Position numbers and translations under genes: made by a program. A DNA stretch of 64,000 nt from Epiperipatus broadwayi (taxonomy: Eukaryota > Onychophora > Udeonychophora > Euonychophora > Peripatidae), in the NCBI GenBank assembly GCA_028023455.1, contig JAQFVV010012512.1, positions 2,024,413 to 2,088,412 of the forward strand, in the 5' to 3' direction. This document shows positions 51,785 through 63,184 of this stretch, in pieces. The notes below the pieces were generated by a model. It was given only the letters and a program-made list of their open reading frames with translations. It was not told the DNA's origin and made no database searches. Numbering within the stretch: position 1 is the first letter of the stretch; every line of letters starts with the position of its first letter.

Positions 51785-52480
51785 AATCAAAATCAAAAAC
51801 ATAAATCCCTCCCCCCCCCCCCCCTTTTTTTCCCTTTTCTTTCCCCCCCCCTCCCAATTTTTCAATTTTTCAATAAGTCAGTAACCTTTTCTTCTCTTAC
51901 CCATTCATTCCATTTTTTTTTTTTTCTACCTCTTCCTCCCCCTTCTCCTCCTTCCTTTGTTGAGGTTTTAGATGCTCTACTATTTTTTTATTATTTTTAT
52001 ATCAAATACCCAAATCCAAAAACTAAAAATAAAAAAAAAAAAACATCATTTCCAACAACCCCATCACCAAAACATTTTCTATTTTTTTTATTTTATCAAT
52101 ACCACTACAAAAAGCACCCCAACAAAGTTTAATTCTATGATTAATTTCCCCCATTATTTTCAATCTGAATCAAAAATTTGAAAATTGTTATTTTTTCCTT
52201 TCTCCACTTCCAAAATCCCTAATAAACTTTTTTTTTAAATTTATAAAAAATCCACTTAACCATCTTTTTTCATTTTACTTTATTCTTCTTTCCCCCTTCC
52301 CTCCCCTAACCTCCCCCCACCTCCCCAACCTCCAGAGGTAATAATAAAAAAAACCCAAACACCTTCAAAAAATATAAACCCAAAACCCCCCACCTTCTTC
52401 CCCCCCTCTTCTTCCCCCTTTTATTCCCCAAAAAAATCCTTGAAAACTGTTGGAAAGAAGTTGTAGTAGTGAACAGCCTC
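51785..52480. other. G-depleted, C/T/A-rich low-complexity tract
   Basis: The + strand has runs of up to 14-15 C and many poly-T, poly-A and C-rich homopolymers, with hardly any G between about 51970 and 52440. The minus strand is correspondingly G-rich and could form G-quadruplexes. Coding frames through it are only low-complexity Gly/Lys or Pro/Phe stretches. It could be real simple sequence or a poorly resolved assembly stretch; a G-rich patch (GGGGGGGAGGGCGGG) at 52836-52850 lies downstream. Confidence 0.7.
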
Positions 52481-52869
52481 TCTTCCCTCTTCCTATCTGA
52501 TTTTTTATTTTTTTTATGAATGTAATTTAATTTTTTTTTTTTTATTTTTATATAAATAAACTTTATTAAAAAAAAAACACTTGTCGATATCTATATGATG
52601 CACGATTTAATCATAAAGAAGAGAGGAAGAACAAAGACCCCACCCCCCCCACCCACAACACAACAAAAAAACACCCACGCTCATTCTTTTTCTCTCCCTG
52701 TCTCTTCTCAATACCTTGAGATGATGATTTAATAAACCCCCCTTAAACCCATCTTGTTCTTTGTGTTGGGAAAAGCCGATTCTCTCTAAAGAAAGGGGAA
52801 TAATTTTTATAAAAAATTTTATAAAAAAATAAAAAGGGGGGGAGGGCGGGAATTTCTAATACCTCCCTC

Positions 52870-53610
52870 CTCCCCTTTTTTAAATATTAATAATACATGT
52901 AACTTTATGATAAAAAAATACTTAAGGTGATACATCATCATTTCTAACATTCTCTTGTCTTGATTTTTGCACTTGTTTATATAGCAACAAATGCTCCTTT
53001 GATCTTTTCTCCAATGTGTACCAAGATTCACCTATATATGCTTTTCCACAAACAAACAGCCATTTATATAATGCACAACTTTGATTTAAAATAGTACATT
53101 TATTTTTGAAATATTTATCAATCTATTTAAATTAGGAGTAGTATAAAATGATACTCTACATATATTTTCATATATCTATCTTATAAATTTCCATTGCTCA
53201 TTACAAATAAATGGTATTAATATCCAAGTATATTTCATTTTATCAATGTCTATAGTACTTAAAATCTTACAATTGTTATTTTACTTGCTAACAATATTAT
53301 AAATTAATTTATGATTATATTCAATATTTAATATATCCATAGTAAATACATTTCTATTACTTATTTTATTAGAATTATATTTACATAACATATTATCCTT
53401 AAATAAAAATGATTTTAAACCAGATAATTTATGTACTATTGGCACATTTGAGTCCCAATAAATATATTCTCTTTTTTCAATATCTTATTATATTTTTTAC
53501 AATTGCACATATGTATTTTATTAACAAGTTCACATTGATTCATCATTTATGCACATATATAATTTAAGATCAATTCACTATTTAGTTTTTAAGATGACTT
53601 TTTTTTCTTT
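52870..53610. other. Intron sequence, nothing recognised
   Basis: AT-rich sequence between the G-poor tract and an LTR fragment, without recognisable features. Confidence 0.4.
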
Positions 53611-53941
53611 AACTTAATTGAAAAGAGATTTATATTTTTAAACTTATAGTTTAAACCCTTTTCTTTCTTCCCCTTTTTTATTCTAATCAATCATTTATAA
53701 CTTATTTGAAAATCAACTTCTTTTAATTTGACATTTCTAAAGCAAACCCCTTTCACACTTTTAATTAATTAATTGTAACTTTTATTTCAAAAAAACTCTT
53801 TGAATTTTAATTTTATGTTTTTCGAAAACAAATTGCAATAAAAAACTCTTAAACTTTTACATACTATTTCCTTTAATGAATAATTTTATTTTAATAATTT
53901 TTAGACAAATTATTAAATGTACCAACCACAATATTGGTACA
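53611..53941 (-). repeat. Partial LTR of the same family as 15416-23588
   Basis: From AATTGAAAAGAGATTTATAT to CACAATATTGGTACA it parallels the right 250-300 bp of both LTRs (for example 23343-23588), with substitutions and small indels, and ends at the same GGTACA. It is again followed by a TA tract, hinting that this family inserts beside or creates TA repeats. Confidence 0.65.
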
Positions 53942-53997
53942 ATATATATGTATAGTGTCAAATGTTTGTTTTTTTGTGGATAAATATGGATGACTAG

Positions 53998-54041
<44 letters not shown>
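53998..54041. repeat. (ATT)n microsatellite
   Basis: About 14 uninterrupted ATT triplets. Confidence 0.95.
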
Positions 54042-54042
<1 letters not shown>

Positions 54043-54272
54043 ATCTTATTTTCAGATTTGTTAATTCATTATATTATATATATGGGTGTGTGTGTGCATG
54101 TGTCTATAAAAAGGTGTACATTTTTTTAATAATAGCGTTCTATTAATTAGATTTAATATTTTATTTCTCTGTCAGTTCAATTTATTTTAAAATAATTATC
54201 TACTTATGTATTTAAAAATATATTTGTTTTAATTTTAATCTAATTGTGTCATTCGTTTTTTTTAAATTGCAG

Positions 54273-54360
54273 CTTTTTAGATGTTCTTAGAAAGAATGAT
54301 AATGGTGAATATAAGTATTTCGCTGTATCAGTCCATAAGGCTGGTAAAACCTTTATCTAG
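54273..54360 (+). CDS. NTF2-like/SnoaL-like protein, terminal exon C
   Basis: After a polypyrimidine acceptor (TTTTTTTTAAATTGCAG, ends 54272) the first base c completes TAC from exon B. The frame continues FLDVLRKNDNGEYKYFAVSV then HKAGKTFI and a TAG stop at 54358-54360. The motif 'Y..VLRK.DNGEYKYF.VSV' corresponds to the C-terminal strand of SnoaL/DUF4440 proteins ('...rk.dG.Wki...'), so this is the natural C-terminus. Joined exons A-C give about 128 residues, close to the usual 120-150 for single-domain family members. No targeting signal or transmembrane helix is seen, so a soluble protein is likely. Confidence 0.8.
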
Positions 54361-54560
54361 CCAGCCACAGCTGACATTTTTGCCTTAGCCATTTTTCCAA
54401 CACAACAAGAAAATTTTAGAATATTAAGGCATAATAAGCCTGAAGAAAAAATTTAAAAAAATTTACATTTGCAATATAAAATCTATAAAATTATAAATTG
54501 GTCTTCACAGCCTTTCTAATTGAAATTTAATCAATAAATTATTTTAATTAATACAAAAAA
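54361..54560 (+). other. Likely 3' UTR with polyadenylation signal
   Basis: A canonical AATAAA occurs at 54533-54538, about 170 nt after the stop codon, with AT-rich sequence following. This is a plausible transcript end for the NTF2-like gene. Confidence 0.5.
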
Positions 54561-55655
54561 AATCTCTCTTACGTTTCATTCAATATGAATTGTTTTAAAA
54601 TTTCCATATTAGCTGTAAATATTTATGAAAATAAAATGTAATTAATGTTTCACATTGGCTTATGTTTTTGCTATATGTGTATGTGTGTGTATGCATATAC
54701 AAATGTGTGTGTCTATAATAAAAGTAAAGTAAAATTGTTTAGATACCATTGCAAGACAACAATCATTTCAATAGTAAGAAGGCAATATTCAACAGCCAAC
54801 TCTACTTGCTTGGTTGTGGTGAATGTTTAACATGTTTATGCCTTAGTTTTATCCTTTAATTAAGAATACCTACATCTCATTTATTCATCAATATGGATTA
54901 ATTAGCAAACTTGGTTATGGGCTAGATAGCTGGGAAAACAAAAATCGAAAATGTGACCTGCTATTCAAAATCTGTAAGAAATTAAATAATGATTTATTCC
55001 TATCTAATGCTAAAAATATGGATTTAAGAGATAAAAACTTTTCATCAAACAACATTGTTTTAACATGTTAAATAAGATCTTCACCTCTGTTGATTTCTTT
55101 TACTTCATCTCAGACATCCAATTTTAGGCCAGGTGACATATGACAATTATCATTGTGATGAAAATGTATTTTTGGATAAAAATCATCAAGGTGAGAAGAA
55201 TATGTTCCTGGAATACCAATTATTAAAAGATTTAAATGTATGTTCTTAGATTTATCTCAAAGTAAGTGTTATTCTCAACTACAACATATGCAAAAGGTTC
55301 AATAAAAGATGTCAAAGAAAATATTATTAATCTATTAGAAATATGAAAATCTTTGAGCTGGATTATTGAAGCTTTTCATTTGTCATTTAGATTTGTATCT
55401 ATATAGAATAGCAAATTTATTTTTATTAATGCTAGAATAAAAATCTGAGAGACATCCAGAACTATAAAAAAAGTAGTTTTATATGATAATGTACATCAGA
55501 AACCATGCAAAATGAATACATATTTAACAGAACATTATAGAATAACAAAGATTAAAATATCAAGTGTCAATATAGTAGGACATGTACTTTTTGATTGCTA
55601 CTTTCAGTGTGATTCTCTTAATAGTTATTGAAATTGATTGAGTGAAAATAATGTA
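54561..55655. other. Intergenic sequence, nothing recognised
   Basis: AT-rich DNA downstream of the gene, without recognisable coding or repeats beyond short TG/TA runs near 54680. Confidence 0.45.
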
Positions 55656-56630
55656 CACCTGGGTCTCATTTTATGTGATAGATAGGTTCCATAGAAAACC
55701 CGCATTAAAAATAATCGCACAAAAATAGACTTAACCTACCTTGAAAAATGGGGGATAGGTTCTGTATTTTTCAGAATTCACATAAAAGCAAAGCAACAAT
55801 GAAAAATTACTTTAAAATTTGCATTAAAAAAATAAGCAAATAAAGTATGACTAATAAAAAATTTCAAATATTTGAAAAAAATTAATACAAGACAAACTTT
55901 TTTTACTTTTTTATTAACTACAGTATTTAATTTTACATTTTTCAGATATATTTTAATCATTACCGGTAGCGTTCATTTGTAAACTGGTAAAAAATCAGAT
56001 TCGATGTGATGTGATGTATTGTGGCTTCTCATTAAACAAAGTCAAGAATCTCTCAACAGTTATGCCTAGAAAAACCTGTTAACCACTTTATTTTTATTCG
56101 TGATGTGATGTACAACTAGCACCACTTTTAGTTTGTGCTGTGTTAATATTTTTCTGTTTCTATATTTAAAAATGAGATGCAATCAAAACAAAAAGATTAC
56201 ACATTATCATTAGAAAGATTATTTTCAGTTTATAAAATCTTCATTTTTTGTTTTAAAAATCTAAAAGATTATTTATTTCTGTTATATTTAACAAAATACG
56301 GTTTAAAAGTTTAAATTTTTCGAATATTTATTGTGATATTTTTATATGTAAATATAAATCTATTATTATTATTTACTCATTAATATAAATAGGTTATTTA
56401 CATAGAAGCTAAAATTCTAAATACAGCTTCAGGCCATATTCATGTTAGCTGCTAATATAATGTTATATTTTGGGAAACAAAAAGTATTTCAAGTCAAAAT
56501 AAGTTATTAATAATTTAAATTTTTTGATATCTAATAAATATAGTGAAATATAAAAGATATCAAGAAGAAACATGAATCACATAACTTCAAAATCACATTA
56601 AAATAATCTGCATAAAATGAGACCCAGATG
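55656..56630. mobile_element. Tigger/pogo-like non-autonomous DNA transposon, copy B (0.98 kb)
   Basis: Same family and orientation as 13533-14732. Termini are ACCTGGGTCTCATTTTATGT and CATAAAATGAGACCCAG, flanked by TA (55654-55655 and 56631-56632). Internal landmarks are shared (GACAAACTTTTTTTACTTTT, ATCAAGAAGAAACATGAATC-type sequence), but it carries deletions relative to copy A plus a short insertion near 55970-56100. No transposase frame. Confidence 0.8.
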
Positions 56631-56702
56631 TATTCCAATTTTTTGCAAGTTGGTAATAAAGGTCATAAATTAGATATGCTTAAAGTATTAGCTTGTGATT
56701 TT

Positions 56703-56793
56703 TTTAATGTGACAAAGCATTGTCTGGGAAGCAAACCCCAGGACAACTGCTTGTAAGGCAGTTGTGCTAATCACTCAGCCACCAATGCTTGAC
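56703..56793 (-). mobile_element. Miniature tRNA-derived SINE with 16-bp target duplication
   Basis: Flanked by a perfect duplication TATTAGCTTGTGATTT (56687-56702 and 56794-56809). On the minus strand, 56788 to 56717 reads as a 72-nt tRNA-like cloverleaf. The acceptor is GCATTG/CAATGC, and an A box lies in TGGCTGAGTGATTAGC. The anticodon arm is CAACTGC-CTTACAA-GCAGTTG (UAC in the loop) and the T arm is CTGGG...CCCAG. It is followed by TTTGTCAC and an A-rich tail. There is essentially no tRNA-unrelated body. It is either an exceptionally short SINE or a retroposed tRNA-like transcript. Confidence 0.8.
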
Positions 56794-56809
56794 TATTAGC
56801 TTGTGATTT

Positions 56810-58020
56810 AATGCAATATCTTCTTTTTTCTGCTAAAATTATATTTTCAATCTCATTTTGAGGCTAGCAGTAAATTTGTTTTAAATGATTATGGAGCATA
56901 CATCCACATATTATTATTAAGCTACTTCTTCATAAATTAGGTGATGAACTAACAGTTCTTGCATATTAATTGTATGTCTCATATATCTTATTCATGAGGA
57001 GATAAGCCCTTGAAGTTTCATATCACATGATATTGGCTGTCTAAATCAAAAGAAAACTGGGTTTCTACATGTAAAATTTTACCTAATTCAAGAGTAGTAT
57101 TAAAATAAGATATTGAACTGAGCAGGTTCAAATTTAACAGTAAAGGTGTTAGTTATTTGGGCTTAAAGTTGCATCATATAAAATTTAGAAGTTTAAAATT
57201 AATCTATTCCAATATAAAGAAAGGATAAATGTGTAATAAAAATGATGAGGAATAAGTGACTTGAAAACAAAAAATGATTGAATAAAAAAATTGTTACCAA
57301 GATATATAAATACCTTATAAGATAATATTCCTCTTAATGAATGACTCTTCGATATTTAAAATTTGATAAGATGCACATTAATGTATTTATTTATTGGTTG
57401 TCATTTGGGAGAATGAATTCATAAGCTGTTTATAATACAGTGTATTTCAGGTATGTAATGAAACTTATTATTAATATTTGCAAACATTTAATTTAATGTA
57501 ACATATGTCTATAGAAGAATGAATAATTATGTATTTTATTTTGCTTCTTTTTAAGAATGCAATGTTTCAGAAATATCATTGATATTGACATTTTACTGTC
57601 ATTCTTCTGTGTATATAAGATGAGTCCATATTATTCATATACAAATATATGCTTATATATTTTTCTATTGATTTATATGACAATTGTTTCCAGTGAATGT
57701 ATGTTTTTTATAGTAAACATGAGCATGAATTTCACAAAAAAGATAGCCTCATCTTCGTTACAAGGATTATCTCAAAAACATTTTAATGAAAGGCAACATT
57801 CATTATTTCTATATGGAATCTATAGCAAAGAATATCAGATATTAAATTATTTCAGGAGGAAAAGTATTCTGCTGAAGATGTTAAAAAATAGCATCACAAA
57901 ATATCTAACGTACAGAAATATGGACAAGCATTTGTGATTCAAAGATTTTGTATAGTCATCACAAAACTCACTTCTAGAATAGTGTTTTTCTCTTTTCTTT
58001 CCATGTAGTTAGATGGAATA
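56810..58020. other. Intergenic sequence, nothing firmly recognised
   Basis: AT-rich. An open frame of 126 codons at 57557-57937 has hydrophobic, AT-driven composition and no recognisable domain or splice context, so it is not called as a gene. Confidence 0.4.
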
Positions 58021-58062
58021 CTTACTTATGAGTGACTGAAGTGTGAGCAGATCAAGGAATTA

Positions 58063-58591
58063 ATGAATATAAATGATAAGGAAGAAGTAGATAAAGAAGT
58101 CCAGAAGGTAGAAGAGAATGTTATGGATGAAATAAGGAAAGTAAACTATGAGACAGTCTCGGTAGGAGATTCACTAAGTGCAGGATGTACACACATAATT
58201 GCAAGGGAAAATAGAAATAGCTATGTAATAGTATGTTTGTCATTGAGCTAGAATTAGGGATGTTACAGATAAGATAAAGAAACAAGGAAGTAGAGATGTT
58301 TATGTTATGGTAGGAATAAATAATTTATCAGAGCCATTGGAGAGAGCAATCCACAAGTACAAAGAATTGATTAGTAATTTGAATAAGATTAAAAGAGTAG
58401 GAATTGTTGGATTACTACCAAGATGTGATGATAGGTATATATTAGATAGGATATGTTCTAGAAATGAGAGATTAAAGAAATTATGTGTGAGAAACAATGT
58501 TATGTTTGTGGTTGTGTGGGATTTTTTTATTAGTAAAAGAGAGTTATATAGTAAAGATGGATTGCACTTAGAAAAGCAAGAAAGTAAATAG
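58063..58591 (+). pseudogene. LINE ORF1 with GDSL/SGNH esterase domain, frameshifted
   Basis: The N-terminal frame (58063-58251) includes ETVSVGDSLSAG, the GDS(L) block with the nucleophile Ser (codon 58171-58173). A frameshift near 58245 leads to ARIRDVTDKIKKQGSRDVYV then MVGINNLSEPLERAIHKYKE (the G.N oxyanion block), VGIVGLLPRCDDRYI, NERLKKLC and finally LYSKDGLHLEK (the D..H block, DGLH). All three catalytic blocks of SGNH hydrolases are therefore still readable. In LINEs this domain is thought to act with membranes or lipids or as an accessory during retrotransposition. Only one obvious frameshift separates the halves. Confidence 0.75.
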
Positions 58592-58779
58592 AGAGTTGGA
58601 TTTATAAAAAATATTATAGTTTAAAAAACTTATAAAAGAGAGTAGTGTTTTAAATTACAATATTATCAAAAAGAAGGTTAAAAAAGGACAAGATATAAAA
58701 AGTAAACAAAGGATAGTTGAATTACAAATCAATGTAGATGTGGAGAGGAATGGGTTTGTAAAACTAATGGTAAGCAAGT

Positions 58780-61700
58780 TATTTGTAAATGTAATGGAGA
58801 AAAAAGAGTCAAAAGAATTTATAAAAGAGTAGCTAGGAAAGAAGAAATTGTTAAAAATGGATATTTGAATGTGCAAGGTGGTAGGAGATCAGAAAAAGAT
58901 CTGAAAATAAAGAAGTTAAAAATGAAGGGTTTGAGATATTAGCAGTAGTGGAAACACATCTAGGAGAAGAACTAGAATCTATACCGGAAGACTTGGTATG
59001 GTAGGATATAAATAAAAAATAAAAATAAAGAGGTATAGTATAGGAGCTCTATAAAAAAAATTTAAATACTGTTAAGTGTCAAGAACATTTGTGATTTGAG
59101 ATAAGATTAGGAAGACAAGAATGGATGTTAGCTATAGTGTATAAGCTACTGGAGATAGTGAAACTATAATGAAGTGGAACAATAGCATATATAAATGCCT
59201 AGTTAAGGATATGCAGAGTTTCAAAAAAAAGGGAAAGAAAATAATGGTTGTAGGGGATTTAAATGGGGATATTGAAAAAAATAATGACATGATAACAAGA
59301 ATGGTCAGCTTTTGAAATTTTTTTGTCAGAGAGTGAATTTGAAAATTGATATTTTATCAAATATTTATGAGAGACAATAAACATAGCCTAGAAATAATAT
59401 ATTTTACACAATAGATTATGTATTTATAGAGAAAGAAGGAATCAATAAAGTATGGAAGGATAGTGAAAGATGTGGATAGAGAATGAATGATGTTAGAAGA
59501 ATATAAAATAAAAATAGAAGAAACCATGGAAAAGTTTGTTGGGGGTGAATATAAGGGCTGGTGTGGTGAAGTGGAAAAAGTGGCAAGTAGGATTTTAGAT
59601 GAGAATATTCAGAAGAATACAATAGAAGAATAAGAATTAGTAAAAGTGTAAAAGAAAAGGAAAAAATCATGCAGAGAATATAAATGTGTTAGTAATAACA
59701 AAGAAAGTGAAAAAGTTGTTAATAATAAATGGGGAAATTTTTTTTTTTTTTTTAAAAGTTGGTTAAAAACATAATTATATATAGAGAGAATGAAATTAAA
59801 TAGTAATTTATTGGAGCATATTAATAAAAGTGGAAGTAAAAAAATTTGGAAATATATTAAAAGAAGAAATGTAGCAGAAAAAGAAATAGTATTACTAAAT
59901 GATGCAGAAAAAGAGTGTAGCTCTAAAGAAAATTTAGAGAAAATCTTAAGTATGTAATGGATATAGAAAAGATGTTAGATATGAAGGACAGTGATAACAA
60001 AGATAAAAAACGCATAGTAATGGAAATATTAGTTTTACAGAAAATGAACTGAGTAAAGTAGGGAAGATGTTGAAAAGTGGAAAGATAAGATGTTTAGATG
60101 GATGGGCACGGGTGTTTGTGGTGAAATTGGTAAATATGGTAAAATTAAATATTTTATTATGTTTTAATAATATGGCACATAAAATAGAATTTCCAGATAG
60201 CTAGAATAAAACAAGATTAAGGATATTATTTAAAGGAAAGTGTAAGGACCATTGTAAAATAAATAATTATAGATCGATAGTAGTAACTTCAGTGTTATAT
60301 AAAGTTTTTGCATATACGGTGACTGGAAGAGGTGCAAAATGGATGGAAGAAAATAATATGGTAAGAGAAATGCAAGAAAGTTTTGGAATGAATAGGGATA
60401 TAGGAGATAGTTTATTTGTAGTCACGCTACTTATAGATATGAGTAGAAATACAGGTTGACAGTTATATATGCTCTTTGTAGATATAGAAAAGGCATATGG
60501 TATTGTAAATAGAAATAGATTATGGGTAAGTTTAGTAAATTTGATAATGACTGTAGTTTTAGTGGATCTTATTAAGAGATTGTATGAAAATAATTAGTAT
60601 ACATATCAACTAGGAAATATAGAATCAGAGTAAAAAATGGATGTGACTAAGACAAGAATGACCTATGTCACCTATTTTGTTTTTTGTTATATTTGAGAGA
60701 AATGAAGAGAACAATAGAAAGACAAGGAAGAGGGATAGAGATACCATTAATAGATCACAAGAGATTATATACATTATCAGGTCTTTTATTTGCTGATGAT
60801 ATCTTCTTATGCACACAAAATAGGGAAAGAAAACATATTTTGCTGAAGACGTGCAAGAGTGGGTAAAGAGATGAGAATTAAATTTAGTGTAGAAAAATCA
60901 AAAGTAATGATGATAAATGCTGGGGAAAGAGAAGAGGAATATTTTTTTTTTAATTGGGGATATAATGTAAAATATATTGAATAGATATAACTATTTAGAA
61001 ATTGTCTTAAGTAATCAGAGAAATTGCTTGGCTAAATGGGAGAAAAAATTGATAAATAAAGCAAAGAAAAGAAAGGTACTGGTAAAAAAATTAACAGTGT
61101 TTTCATACAATAAATATGATGTAGCAAGAATTGTATGGAAGAGAATAGCAAAAGCAGGATTAACTGATGGTAATAATGCATCATGGGTTAGTACATGGGT
61201 GTTAAATTACTTAGAAAAATACAAAAAAGTAGAAGACAACATTAGATGAAGATGTGTGGGCAGCAAAGAAGGCAATTCAAGAAAAAATGGGATGATAAAG
61301 TTTTTATATGAGAGATGCAAAAAAGCAAAATGAAAATGTTTGATAGATTGCAATTTATGGATATTAAGAGAATAGCCAAAATAGTATTTAATTAGGTTAT
61401 GAATAAAGGACAGATGGGTGAAAAAGCTAATACAGCATGCAGAAGATTTGGATAAAGTCTTTATATCAGTATACTAGTATAAAAGGTGAACTGATTGTAT
61501 TAGGAGGATTGTTTTATGTTATAATGGCAAAGATTGGGATAGAAGAATGGCTGCATTAATAAAAAATGGGGAATTGAAGAGATGGAGAATTAGTATGGAG
61601 AGTAAAAAGAGATTAAATACATATAGAAGTGAACTGAATATTGGGTGTGAGTTAATTTATGCTAATAGCAAGGAAAGTAGTTTATTGTTTAAGGCTCGAA

Positions 61701-61830
61701 CAGGATCTTAGCAACAAGGGAATATACACACAAATGGAGAAATGTGGATGATTCAGTAGTTATGTAAGGAAGGCATGGAAAATATTAGGCATCTGGCAAT
61801 TGAATGTAAATGCTTAATGTACAAATGGAA
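58780..61830 (+). pseudogene. LINE ORF2 (endonuclease-reverse transcriptase), heavily decayed
   Basis: Recognisable islands are separated by stops and frameshifts: endonuclease motifs VETHL and GDLNG, then RT blocks NNYRSIVVTS, DIEKAY and FADD. Thumb/C-terminal islands are at 60977-61249 (NRYNYLEIVLSNQ, ...KRIAKAGLTDGN) and around 61765. The catalytic FADD box (about 60790) and the first aspartate of DIEKAY are intact even though the frame is not. Non-functional. Confidence 0.7.
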
Positions 61831-62099
61831 CAAATAATGAAACTGTGCGAGATAAATATAAACAAAATGATTATACAGAAAGTGGGCTCTTGGGTTTTAT
61901 GCTGAGTTTGGAAAAAGAGGAGGATCTAGATATAAAGGTCATAGAGTGGACAAAGATGATGTTGTGGAAATGGGATGAGCAGGATAAAGAAGAATATGGG
62001 AACAACTTAGGGTGAGGAATGGATGGAAAGGGAAGGGGAGGTGACTAACAGATTTCTCTGAGCATAGTAGCTGACAGAGTCCTGGCTTCGATAAAAAGA

Positions 62100-63180
62100 A
62101 ACCATAGCGCGTTGTATTTCTATACTAAACACCAGTATTTGCATAAATTACTGTAATCGTGTTTTATTATTATTAATCTATAAAACAACAAATATTTTTC
62201 ATTCATGTTCCAAATTTTACATTTATTTCTTTTTACTTGTTTTAGAAAGTCAAAAAACTTCTCGCGGTGTAAATTTAAATGTTACTAACAATTGCATCTC
62301 CTATTGGTGAATGTTGTAATTAAATATAAAATTGTGTAGAATTCTTCAATTTGTAATATAATAATAAATCCTGTGTTTAAATAAAAAAAATATTATTCTG
62401 AGCATATAAAAAGAAAATTATTTACAAAGAAAATTACACTTAGTTTTTTTTTTTTTTTTCGAAAATTATTTTAATTTTAGAATTAATAAAAACTTGTAAG
62501 CAAATTATAATAGAAAATAAAAATGCTTTATATAATTACGTACCCATATATAATAATTATTAAAACCTATGTTTAAGAAAACACGAGTCATATGGAATAT
62601 CTAATGTCTTCCAAAAGGTGGTAGCTTTAATCTTAGATTAGTCATTCCTATTAAGTTTGCTTTGAGCAGATATATTTATAACTGAATAGATCGTTGAATA
62701 GGTATGGAGTCTATAAAAACTTCTGACGTTTAGCCGTTAAAACTTTTTGAATTGAATGTTACCTATTGATATATATATTACATTATTAATAATTTTCACA
62801 GCTGCTACGATGGCTTGACTCTATTACATAATTTTTGGTAGTTTATTTCTTTTGGAAAGGTGGCGCTGATTGTTTATTATCGATAAATTTCTTTCATCAC
62901 ATTCTACAGCTATTATCATTGAAAATCTTTTTTATTATTATTGATAGAAGTTGCTAACCGCTTTGTAACTTTTAATACTTACTTGTTAATTAATTACACA
63001 TATGGATTTTATGTTCAACCAAAGGCTTTTTTTTTTTTTGTAAGAATAACCCAATTTTTTAAATATATATATATAATATTTGAATACAAGTATTGTATAC
63101 ATATTTAAGTTAGATGTAATCAAAGGGTATTTGAATACAAACTTTTAAGCTTCCTTCCGTCATTCATTCTATCTTATACA
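62100..63180. other. Intergenic sequence, nothing recognised
   Basis: AT-rich DNA, including short poly-T runs (62444-62459, 63028-63040), with no coding or transposon signal seen. Confidence 0.45.
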
Positions 63181-63184
63181 ATCG

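Larger units (their letters stand above)
58021..62095 (+). mobile_element. Decayed LINE with esterase-type ORF1 (~4.1 kb)
   Basis: In order on the + strand: an SGNH/GDSL esterase ORF1 (58063-58591), endonuclease remnants (YLNVQG-like near 58865, ILAVVETHLGEEL near 58940, VVGDLNGDIE near 59245), and reverse transcriptase blocks (NNYRSIVVTSVLYKVFA near 60265, FVDIEKAYGIVNR near 60478, LLFADDIFLC near 60783). A C-terminal C...E...H...C knuckle (CKEGMENIRHLAIEC) lies near 61765. Stops and frameshifts are frequent. An esterase-bearing ORF1 is known from CR1/L2-related LINE clades. Ends and target duplication were not resolved. Confidence 0.8.

Noticed and set aside
57557-57937. 126-codon open frame on +
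   Set aside because: Phe/Ile/Tyr-rich composition expected of AT-rich DNA, no recognisable domain, no splice or repeat support.
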